Shown piece after piece: positions 1 through 4,508 of a stretch of 7,597 bases of DNA. Location of the stretch: positions 1 through 7,597 of the forward strand of contig JAUWJN010000109.1 in assembly GCA_030607655.1 (NCBI GenBank), read 5' to 3'. Below the pieces are notes generated by a model. The model saw only the letters and a list, made by a program, of their open reading frames with translations, had not been told where the DNA came from and did no database searches. Source of the DNA: a bacterium (GTDB lineage Bacteria; Armatimonadota; Zipacnadia; Zipacnadales; Zipacnadaceae). The stretch's first letter is position 1. Each line of letters starts with the position of its first letter. Position numbers and translations under genes: made by a program.

Positions 1-23
1 CACACGCGCCACAGAGCGCAAGG
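1..23 (+). promoter_or_regulatory. Leader hairpin and SD upstream of the small membrane-protein gene
   Basis: The arms GCGC (6-9) and GCGC (16-19) can pair around a 6-nt loop, and AAGG (20-23) follows at once as a possible ribosome binding site. The same layout, with almost the same flanks (ACACGCGC...GAGCGCAAGG), recurs at 381-403 before the next small gene. This suggests a shared leader element. The function is unknown, and the left edge of the window may cut the element. Confidence 0.4.
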
Positions 24-29
24 CCGGGA

Positions 30-323
30 GTGACTACAGTGGCTCGCAAGGTATCTCCGCAGAGACTTAGGGAGATCGAACGGCGGCGGCAATTGGAAGC
101 CCGTCAAATGAGTAACTGGGCTAAGCGCCTGGTTGATTGGTTTAGGCGACTCATTGATTGGTTTAGGCGACTCACGGATTTGGCCCGTGCAACTTTACTC
201 GCGTTCTTTGGTATAGCCTACTTATGGTGTATTGTTATGGTTGCGTATTATATCGTGAAGTTGCTTGCTCTTGGCGTACTTCTGTGCGTACTTCTGTACC
301 TAGTTTGGCGTATTTTCTTCTAA
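30..323 (+). CDS. Small membrane protein with cationic amphipathic repeat helix, function unknown
   Basis: A 97-residue protein that I do not recognise as any family. Residues 1-33 are polar and rich in Arg and Gln. Residues 34-52 hold a tandem heptad (DWFRRL at 36-41 and 43-48) that should form an amphipathic cationic helix. Residues about 56-76 and 78-97 are two hydrophobic segments separated only by Lys77, which suggests a membrane hairpin whose C-terminus (RIFF) lies at the membrane edge. The GTG at 30 follows AAGG (20-23) at 6 nt. The GTG at 39 follows GGGAG (26-30) at 8 nt and is an equally good start, shortening the protein by 3 residues. The stop is at 321-323. The architecture is reminiscent of small membrane-active proteins such as holins or toxins, but that is resemblance only. 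It is the first of a run of small same-strand ORFs. Confidence 0.6.
   Translation: MTTVARKVSPQRLREIERRRQLEARQMSNWAKRLVDWFRRLIDWFRRLTDLARATLLAFFGIAYLWCIVMVAYYIVKLLALGVLLCVLLYLVWRIFF
133..174 (+). repeat. Perfect 2 x 21-bp tandem repeat inside the small membrane-protein gene
   Basis: Bases 133-153 and 154-174 are identical 21-mers beginning TTGATTGG and ending GCGACTCA. The unit is a multiple of three, so the frame is kept and the heptad with DWFRRL is duplicated. Perfect identity at the DNA level suggests a recent duplication or a slippage-prone site. Confidence 0.9.
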
Positions 324-327
324 TCTC

Positions 328-333
328 AGGAGG
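328..333 (+). promoter_or_regulatory. Strong Shine-Dalgarno sequence without a start codon
   Basis: AGGAGG lies 4 bases after the stop codon of the small membrane-protein gene. No ATG, GTG or TTG stands at a usable distance; only ATA (339-341) does, and it opens 10 codons ending at a TAG inside the 361-377 repeat. It may be the remnant of a lost gene or a chance purine run. Confidence 0.3.
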
Positions 334-360
334 AAATAATACGCGCCAACGAACGCACTG

Positions 361-377
361 GAGGCCCGTAGACGGCC
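361..377 (+). repeat. Interspersed 17-bp element, copy 1
   Basis: GAGGCCCGTAGACGGCC recurs at 628-644 with one change (A to G at its twelfth base). The GGCC arms (363-366 and 374-377) could form a small hairpin around a 7-nt loop. Both copies lie between the stop of one small ORF and the ribosome binding site of the next. Confidence 0.7.
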
Positions 378-380
378 ATA

Positions 381-406
381 ACACGCGCTGAGAGCGCAAG
401 GAGGTA
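381..406 (+). promoter_or_regulatory. Leader hairpin and strong SD upstream of the 68-residue gene
   Basis: GCGCT (385-389) and AGCGC (393-397) pair perfectly around GAG, followed at once by AAGGAGGT, which is 7 nt from the ATG at 413. The element resembles the one at 1-23, with the arms kept while the loop differs. It could shield or expose the ribosome binding site. Confidence 0.5.
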
Positions 407-412
407 GTAGAG

Positions 413-619
413 ATGGCTACTTATGTTGAAATTCGCGAGTGTGTCAGAGCGAGGCATGGCCGGTATGTAAAAGATTGCTGGATCGCGCATGTGAAAGACC
501 TCAATGGCCTGCCGGTAAGTAGGTCGCCAAACCGGATGTCACCTCGAGGGAATCCGTGTCCGGATGAAGTTCGGCCAATGATTGAAGATGCGATGCGGCA
601 CCTCGGAATGCTTCCCTGA
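413..619 (+). CDS. Small 68-residue hypothetical protein (CWIAHVK...GLPV...NR...PCP...RH pattern)
   Basis: The start is well supported by AAGGAGGT at 7 nt spacing. The protein has Cys22-Trp23, IAHVK at 24-28, GLPV at 32-35, Asn40-Arg41, Pro-Cys-Pro at 48-50, and a C-terminal helix with Arg62-His63 and GM. From memory, this pattern matches a widespread family of 60-90-residue bacterial proteins annotated only as hypothetical; I do not know a function or a family name and could not check. The His and Cys residues (C10, H15, C22, H26, C49, H63) might bind metal, but the spacing fits no standard finger. It is soluble with no signal peptide. It lies in the small-gene series upstream of proB. Confidence 0.7.
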   Translation: MATYVEIRECVRARHGRYVKDCWIAHVKDLNGLPVSRSPNRMSPRGNPCPDEVRPMIEDAMRHLGMLP

Positions 620-627
620 ACACACAC

Positions 628-644
628 GAGGCCCGTAGGCGGCC
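628..644 (+). repeat. Interspersed 17-bp element, copy 2
   Basis: GAGGCCCGTAGGCGGCC differs from the copy at 361-377 by one base. Here AGGCC and GGCCT give a 5-bp stem. It starts 9 nt after the stop of the 68-residue gene and precedes a further ribosome binding site (GGAGGA, 655-660). Confidence 0.7.
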
Positions 645-666
645 TGTTTTGACTGGAGGAAGGGTA

Positions 667-744
667 TTGGCGGCGGCGCTTCTGGAGATACCCAGGATGA
701 TTGCACTCAAGGAGAGCATGGCTAACGAAATCAGGAGCTACTAA
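667..744 (+). CDS. Possible 25-codon small ORF with strong SD and TTG start
   Basis: GGAGGA (655-660) stands 6 nt before a TTG codon that opens 25 codons to a TAA at 742-744. The predicted peptide begins MAAALLEIPRM and ends MANEIRSY. In-frame ATGs at 697 and 718 are alternative starts; the latter has AAGGAG at a short distance. There is no recognisable domain. Support comes from the ribosome binding site and from its place as the third slot in the module series (17-bp element, SD, ORF). It ends 18 nt before proB, so its translation could couple weakly to proB. It may also be noncoding leader. Confidence 0.3.
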   Translation: MAAALLEIPRMIALKESMANEIRSY

Positions 745-762
745 GCGAAAAGATTAATTTAT

Positions 763-1881
763 ATGATGAACGAACGCAGTGAACTAACCAAGGCCAGTCG
801 GGTGGTGGTGAAAATCGGCACCCGGGTGGTGGCGGAGCCGGAAGGTGGGTTAAACCACGAATTCCTGGACCAGTTCGCGCGCCAGATTGCTGAGCTGGAG
901 CCGCAGATAGTAGTAGTGACCTCCGGCGCGGTCCATCTGGGACGGCGCGCCCTGCCCCTGCGCCATGTGGACAGTGTCAGCCTGCGCCAGGCCGCGGCAG
1001 CGGTCGGTCAGCCGGAACTGATGCGCCATTATGCTCAGACTCTCGCCGACCATGGGTTGGTTGGCGCGCAGATACTGCTTACCACCGAGGATATGTCCGA
1101 CCGCAGCCGCTACCTGCGCATTCGCAATACCGTTGAGGCCCTGCTGGCGGAGGGCGTAGTGCCGGTAATTAACGAGAATGATACCGTCTCGGTGGAGGGA
1201 GTTACTTTTGAGGAGAATGATCGGTTGGCGGCGGTGGTGGCGACGACGGTCCAGGCTGATTTGCTCATATTCCTCTCTGACCAGCCGGGGCTGTTTACCG
1301 CCGACCCCCGGGTTGACTCCCAGGCCGAGTTCGTGCCCGTGGTACGGCCGGGCGATAACATCTCGCAATATGCCGGCGCCGCCGGGGGAGCCGAGTCGCG
1401 GGGCGGGATGATGAAGAAGATAGCCGCCGCCCGGACAGCCATGGACTGCGGGATACCCGTCGTGATAGCCGATGGCGGTGAAGATGATGTGTTGCTGCGG
1501 ATACTGGCGGGGGAGGGGCTAGGTACTCTGTTTGTGGCCCGCGAGCCGATGGCCGGCCGCAAACAATGGATCGCAACAGTTGTCGAGCCCGCCGGTGAAA
1601 TCGTGGTGGATGACGGAGCGCGGCGGGCCCTGGTGGATAAAGACGGCAGCAGTCTGCTAGCGGTGGGCATAGTGGCGGTTGATGGTAACTTCCAGGCCGG
1701 AGATGTAGTGACCGTGGTCACCGCCGAGGGCGAAGAAGTCGCCCGGGGCCTGGTCAACTACTCCTCGGAGGAAGTAAAGCAGATTCAAGGCGCACATAGC
1801 CGTCAAATCCCCGAGATTCTGGGGCACATCGGCGACGAAGAGGTCGTCCACCGGGACAATATGGTCCTGACCGCTGACTAG
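763..1881 (+). CDS. proB: Glutamate 5-kinase with C-terminal PUA domain
   Basis: This cytosolic enzyme phosphorylates L-glutamate with ATP to glutamyl 5-phosphate, the first step of proline synthesis. The amino-acid kinase domain covers about residues 12-265: VVVKIGT with Lys17, TSGAV at 53-57, the INEND substrate motif at 136-140, SDQPGLFTADPR at 172-183, and GGMMKK at 214-219, whose Lys219 aligns with the catalytic lysine of the usual GTGGMxTK loop. A PUA domain follows at about 280-365. Length (372) is normal for the two-domain form. ATG 763 or ATG 766 is the start; neither has a good ribosome binding site, which is unusual here. I saw no clear promoter. The active-site loop reads ESRGGMMKK rather than GTGGMxTK. 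proA is not adjacent. The gene is convergent with the minus-strand operon. Confidence 0.95.
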   Translation: MMNERSELTKASRVVVKIGTRVVAEPEGGLNHEFLDQFARQIAELEPQIVVVTSGAVHLGRRALPLRHVDSVSLRQAAAAVGQPELMRHYAQTLADHGLVGAQILLTTEDMSDRSRYLRIRNTVEALLAEGVVPVINENDTVSVEGVTFEENDRLAAVVATTVQADLLIFLSDQPGLFTADPRVDSQAEFVPVVRPGDNISQYAGAAGGAESRGGMMKKIAAARTAMDCGIPVVIADGGEDDVLLRILAGEGLGTLFVAREPMAGRKQWIATVVEPAGEIVVDDGARRALVDKDGSSLLAVGIVAVDGNFQAGDVVTVVTAEGEEVARGLVNYSSEEVKQIQGAHSRQIPEILGHIGDEEVVHRDNMVLTAD

Positions 1882-1886
1882 CGGTC
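1869..1886 (+). terminator. Hairpin over the proB stop codon, weak terminator candidate
   Basis: GACCGCT (1869-1875) and AGCGGTC (1880-1886) form a perfect 7-bp stem with loop GACT, and the proB TAG lies at 1879-1881. Only a C/T-mixed tail (CTCCTCACC) follows, so intrinsic termination would be inefficient. It may instead protect the 3' end of the mRNA. Confidence 0.35.
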
Positions 1887-1903
1887 CTCCTCACCATTCA
1901 CTG

Positions 1904-1943
1904 ACAGAAAAGTCCCACTGCCCACACTACGGGCAGTAGGACT
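1904..1943 (-). terminator. Intrinsic terminator of the ribosomal protein-TPR-lipoprotein series
   Basis: Read on the minus strand, AGTCC-T-ACTGCCC pairs with GGGCAGT-G-GGACT (13 bp including one T-G wobble) around a 7-nt loop and is followed by TTTTCTGT. On the plus strand the same stem has no T-tract, so it mainly stops minus-strand transcripts before they run into proB. It lies 87 bases beyond the lipoprotein stop. Confidence 0.8.
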
Positions 1944-2030
1944 AATCAGTTCCCCCGTCCTTGCTCACTACCAGATGACGGTGGGACTCTATGTTGTGGC
2001 TACTACACCCTAGGTATGTCCTACACAGAG

Positions 2031-2249
2031 TTACTCTGGCACTTCTTCAGCTTCAACCGCCTCTTCGGCCTCTTCCTCAACAGCCTCTTCAGCCTCTTCC
2101 TCCACGGACGGGGGAGGCGGCGGGGCTGGCGGCATCATCATTGGTTCCATTGGCGGCGGAGGTGGCGTCGCCTTGGGGCAGCCAGCCAGCACTGTCACCA
2201 AAGCCAGTACCAACAGCACAGTCACCGCAATGAGTAATGTTCGGTTCAT
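2031..2249 (-). CDS. Very small Pro/Met/Glu-rich lipoprotein, function unknown
   Basis: A 72-residue protein with a type II signal peptide: Arg3, a hydrophobic core at 5-20 and lipobox LAGC with the lipidated cysteine at 24. The mature part of only 49 residues is low complexity: Lys26, then proline runs with a methionine cluster (MEPMMMPP at 34-41), then an acidic tail made of the 8-residue unit EEEAEEAV repeated twice. The ribosome binding site AAGGAGG (2256-2262) is 6 nt from the ATG and is among the best in the window, so strong translation is likely. After lipidation it should sit on the outer face of the cytoplasmic membrane, or in the outer membrane if one exists. I recognise no family. 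It is last in the minus-strand series and may have its own unseen promoter in the 100-bp gap upstream. Confidence 0.75.
   Translation of the reverse strand: MNRTLLIAVTVLLVLALVTVLAGCPKATPPPPPMEPMMMPPAPPPPPSVEEEAEEAVEEEAEEAVEAEEVPE
2059..2106 (-). repeat. 2 x 24-bp imperfect tandem repeat coding the acidic lipoprotein tail
   Basis: Bases 2059-2082 and 2083-2106 are near-identical 24-mers (plus strand GCCTCTTC...TTCCTC) and encode the doubled EEEAEEAV unit. The repeat keeps the frame, so copy number could vary between strains without breaking the gene. Confidence 0.8.
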
Positions 2250-2349
2250 GGTTAACCTCCTTCCCTGATAAGTGTTGCTTGCTCAAGTAATATTCGTCGC
2301 TTGGGCCCCAAATCCTTCATGATCCTCGACACCATCCGCGATTCGCCGG

Positions 2350-3231
2350 CTAATTCTGTATGTTAGGGTCGTCTGGCGGCCATAAGTCCGAGATGGAAAA
2401 CGACTTCTTCAGTTGTTCTTTGGCCTGCGCGATTTCGGCCTCGCTGATCGGCGGGAGCTTAGCTAGCAGTTCTTCGCCAGTTGGTTCCGCACCTAACTGA
2501 GGGCCATCCTGCTGGCTAGGTTCGCCGGTTTCATCATACTCAGCCTGCACAGCCTGGCGGAACGCTTGCTCAGCAGCCTGCTGAAAGCCGGCGGTGGCCA
2601 GTACTCTCCCTATCCACTGGTATACTTCTGCATCGTTTTCGCTACCCGTCAAAACCTTCTCAAAAGCAGTAGCTGCTTCCAGGCACGCCCACTGAAAACT
2701 CATATAGTTGACTGGCACCCCCTCCCCAGGTTGCTCCGCCCGTCGCAGGAAAGCCTCCAGGGCCAGGATATAGCGATTATAGCCTAGTGCAAAATATACC
2801 AACGGCTCATCGCTGCGCTGCTGGAGGGCGGCCTCCAAGTGAGCTACCACCTTTTCCGTGTAATAAGTATGGTAGTAACACTCGGCCAGGATTAGGTGAC
2901 GAGCTACTTCGTCCTCGGGGGTTAGGCCCCAGGTTCCCTTAGCTTCCTCGGTTAGTGACTCCAGTGCAATCCGGCGTTTGTCAGCCAGGGACTGCAAGTC
3001 ACCGCGGCCCGGGTGCGCTCGCCGCCTGGTTCTGTCTAACTGCCGATGGTACCATAGCTCGATGCTCAGGAGTCCGGTAAGCAAATCGGCAATGTTGTCT
3101 TCCCAGTCGTGACCAAGACCAGCATACCGGGCAATGACCTGGTAGAACATCTGCGAAAAGGGCGACACCGTAGCCATCTGGGCAAGCTGGCTGAGCTTTT
3201 GCTCGATCGCATTGTCCCTACTGTGCCCCAT
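2350..3231 (-). CDS. TPR-like repeat protein downstream of rplL, function unknown
   Basis: A soluble, helical protein of 293 residues without signal peptide or membrane segment. TPR-like helix pairs are visible at about 108-140 (ECYY...AVAHLEAAL-type pattern), 142-192 (FALGYNRYILALEAFLRR, interrupted by a short insert, then AFEKVL) and 201-234 (AEVYQWIGRVLATAGF followed by AAEQAFRQAV). The N-terminal 100 residues are helical without a recognisable domain, and the C-terminal 60 are polar with a DLWPPDDP end. I choose ATG 3231 because AGGTGA (3240-3245) lies 8 nt upstream; the GTG at 3243, which would add 4 residues, has no ribosome binding site. It starts 54 nt after rplL with no convincing terminator between, so co-transcription is likely. 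TPR proteins bind other proteins; the partner is unknown. Confidence 0.75.
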   Translation of the reverse strand: MGHSRDNAIEQKLSQLAQMATVSPFSQMFYQVIARYAGLGHDWEDNIADLLTGLLSIELWYHRQLDRTRRRAHPGRGDLQSLADKRRIALESLTEEAKGTWGLTPEDEVARHLILAECYYHTYYTEKVVAHLEAALQQRSDEPLVYFALGYNRYILALEAFLRRAEQPGEGVPVNYMSFQWACLEAATAFEKVLTGSENDAEVYQWIGRVLATAGFQQAAEQAFRQAVQAEYDETGEPSQQDGPQLGAEPTGEELLAKLPPISEAEIAQAKEQLKKSFSISDLWPPDDPNIQN

Positions 3232-3285
3232 CGTCCCGGTCACCTAACTGTAAAGTATTATACATTATCCTATCGCCCGGCGCGA

Positions 3286-3663
3286 CTACTCCACCACTAC
3301 TGTAGCGCCTACCTCTTCCAACTTATTCTTGACATTTTGCGCTTCCTCTTCCATAACATCTTCGGCCACGACCGCATCCGGAGCGGACTCGACTAGTTCC
3401 TTGGCTTCCTTCAAGCCCAGAGAAGTCAATTCCCGGACGGCCTTGATCACTTGGATCTTGTTCTCACCTATCTCCGTTATCTTCGCAGTAAAGGAAGTTT
3501 TCTCCTCCTCGGCGGCCCCTGCCGCTTCAGCGCCGGAGGCGGCAGCCATTATCACCGGGGCAGCGGCCTCTACGCCCCATTGCTCCTGGAGCTTGTCCTT
3601 TAGCTCTACTATCTCCAGAATACTAAGCTTGTTTATCTCTTCAATAATCTCGTCTACGCCCAT
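3286..3663 (-). CDS. rplL: 50S ribosomal protein L7/L12
   Basis: The flexible stalk protein of the 50S subunit, which binds L10 through its N-terminal helices and recruits EF-Tu, EF-G and initiation factors through its C-terminal domain. At 125 residues it is normal in length. The N-terminal dimerisation domain is at 1-33 (MGVDEIIEEINKLS), the Ala-rich hinge at about 34-52, and the C-terminal domain at 55-125 with KIQVIKAVRE, LGLKEAKELVE and the closing KLEEVGATVVVE. An excellent ribosome binding site (AAAGGAGG, 3670-3677) lies 6 nt from the ATG, in line with the high copy number of L12. It is 50 nt from rplJ and shares its promoter. What follows it is not rpoB but a TPR gene. Confidence 0.97.
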   Translation of the reverse strand: MGVDEIIEEINKLSILEIVELKDKLQEQWGVEAAAPVIMAAASGAEAAGAAEEEKTSFTAKITEIGENKIQVIKAVRELTSLGLKEAKELVESAPDAVVAEDVMEEEAQNVKNKLEEVGATVVVE

Positions 3664-3713
3664 CGTTATCCTCCTTTAAGTTAACCACGTAACTTGCGAG
3701 CAAGTAATTATCC

Positions 3714-4241
3714 CTAAGCTTCGGCTTCCTGACGTTTGTCAGCAATCCCCTGCAGGGTGAAAACCACATCCGACAAAGCGGCGCTGAGTACCCGGACCAG
3801 GCCGCTGGCCGGCCCGACGAGTTGGGCCAGCAGCTCGGCCAGTAGTTGGTCGCGCGGCGGCAAACTGGCTAGCTTCTCCGCCTGCTGGCGGTCGATGACT
3901 TTACCCTCGACCAATCCCGCTTTGATCGCCACCTCCTCGTGCTGCCGGGCAAACTCCGCAAACGTCTTCGCCACCGCGATTGGATCATCTTTGCAGAAGG
4001 TAATAGCCGTCGGACCAGTAAGATACTCACTGAGGGCCTCCGCCGCGGTGCCCTGTAAAGCCAGCTTCAGCAGCCGGTTCTTGGCCACCTGCAGCCGGGC
4101 CCCCACCGCCAGAATTTTGCCGCGCAGCTTATTCATATCTTCCACAGTCAGACGAGAGAATTCAGTCAGATAGATACTGCCCCCGTCCTCGATATCTTGA
4201 CGCAACTGGGCTACTAAGGCTTCTTTTTCTGGCGTTGGCAT
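3714..4241 (-). CDS. rplJ: 50S ribosomal protein L10
   Basis: L10 anchors the L7/L12 dimers to 23S rRNA at the stalk base and represses its own operon by binding the leader. The 175 residues match the usual length. The N-terminal RNA-binding part is at 1-100, with KEALVAQLRQ, the YLTEFSRLTVEDMNKLR segment and VAKNRLLKLAL. The C-terminal helix that carries L12 dimers is at about 135-170 (LLAQLVGPASGLVRVLSAAL). AGGAG (4253-4257) stands 11 nt from the ATG, a rather long spacing that suits a regulated gene. A promoter, an L10-type leader and an attenuator lie directly upstream. Confidence 0.97.
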   Translation of the reverse strand: MPTPEKEALVAQLRQDIEDGGSIYLTEFSRLTVEDMNKLRGKILAVGARLQVAKNRLLKLALQGTAAEALSEYLTGPTAITFCKDDPIAVAKTFAEFARQHEEVAIKAGLVEGKVIDRQQAEKLASLPPRDQLLAELLAQLVGPASGLVRVLSAALSDVVFTLQGIADKRQEAEA

Positions 4242-4280
4242 CGCGGTTGCTGCTCCTATCTTGTTATGGAGCCATTATTA

Positions 4281-4316
4281 TAAACAAACGGGAGCTGCCG
4301 TAATCGGGGCTCCCGT
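4281..4316 (-). terminator. Attenuator hairpin in the rplJ leader
   Basis: On the minus strand ACGGGAGC pairs with GCTCCCGT (8 bp), with an inner CCG-ATTA-CGG stem, and TTTGTTTATAA follows. It lies 40 nt before the rplJ start, downstream of the L10-type leader fold. It is well placed for termination when L10 is in excess, with an alternative pairing of the leader acting as antiterminator. Confidence 0.75.
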
Positions 4317-4329
4317 GGAGTCGCTGCCC

Positions 4330-4470
4330 TTTGCTACTCTGGGGCCAGCGGCCTTACCTTGCGGTCTTCCCGCCCTCGGCAGGCGGACTAACAGTCCATT
4401 AGACGCTCATCGCGCACCGGCAGTCTTCGGTCAGAATGTCGTATTTGCAGTTACAATAAATCTCCTCACC
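4330..4470 (-). promoter_or_regulatory. Ribosomal protein L10 leader (autoregulatory mRNA structure)
   Basis: The transcript before rplJ carries sequence typical of the bacterial L10 leader: GAAGACTGCCGGTGCGC (within 4411-4432) followed by CCTGCCGAGG (within 4361-4385), with a GGACT/AGTCC hairpin (4385-4397) between them. In other bacteria L10, or the L10-L12 complex, binds this region and lowers expression of rplJ-rplL. The exact borders are estimated; 4330 is close to the attenuator and 4470 close to the expected transcription start. Confidence 0.7.
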
Positions 4471-4475
4471 AACTA

Positions 4476-4504
4476 ATTATAACCTTTATGGCTGAGTTTA
4501 GCAA
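4476..4504 (-). promoter_or_regulatory. Sigma-70-type promoter for rplJ-rplL
   Basis: On the minus strand the -35 TTGCTA (4499-4504) and the -10 TATAAT (4476-4481, a perfect consensus) are 17 nt apart. The -35 begins 5 nt after the rplA stop. Transcription should start near 4468-4470, giving a leader of about 230 nt. Confidence 0.8.
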
Positions 4505-4508
4505 GTGC

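Noticed and set aside
1..762. CRISPR array or insertion sequence in the left accessory stretch
   Set aside because: The 17-bp element occurs only twice, 267 bp apart, with no spacer periodicity, and there is no transposase, terminal inverted repeat or target duplication.
850..1757. Long open frames on the minus strand inside proB (850-1368 and 1110-1757)
   Set aside because: They are opposite a clear enzyme gene, have low-complexity Ser/Thr/Pro or Arg composition and no plausible ribosome binding site; GC-rich antisense shadow.
2026..2038. Palindrome CAGAGTTACTCTG over the lipoprotein stop codon
   Set aside because: Only a 5-bp stem with the stop codon as loop, no T-tract; the real terminator lies at 1904-1943.
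2301..2311. TTGGG-C-CCCAA type palindrome upstream of the lipoprotein gene
   Set aside because: Too short and isolated to call an operator; no promoter beside it.
2252..2335. 27-codon ORF on the minus strand ending 2 nt before the lipoprotein ATG
   Set aside because: ATG 2335 has no SD, and the inner ATG 2320 has GAGG only 3 nt away. Its end in the lipoprotein SD is suggestive of a leader peptide but too weak to annotate.
3257..3262. Perfect TATAAT between rplL and the TPR gene
   Set aside because: No -35-like hexamer at 15-19 nt (TCGCGC at 17 nt) and no TGn extension in the right place; probably chance in an A/T-rich spacer.
3736..4173. 145-codon plus-strand open frame opposite rplJ
   Set aside because: Ser/Ala/Arg-rich reverse shadow of a certain ribosomal protein gene.
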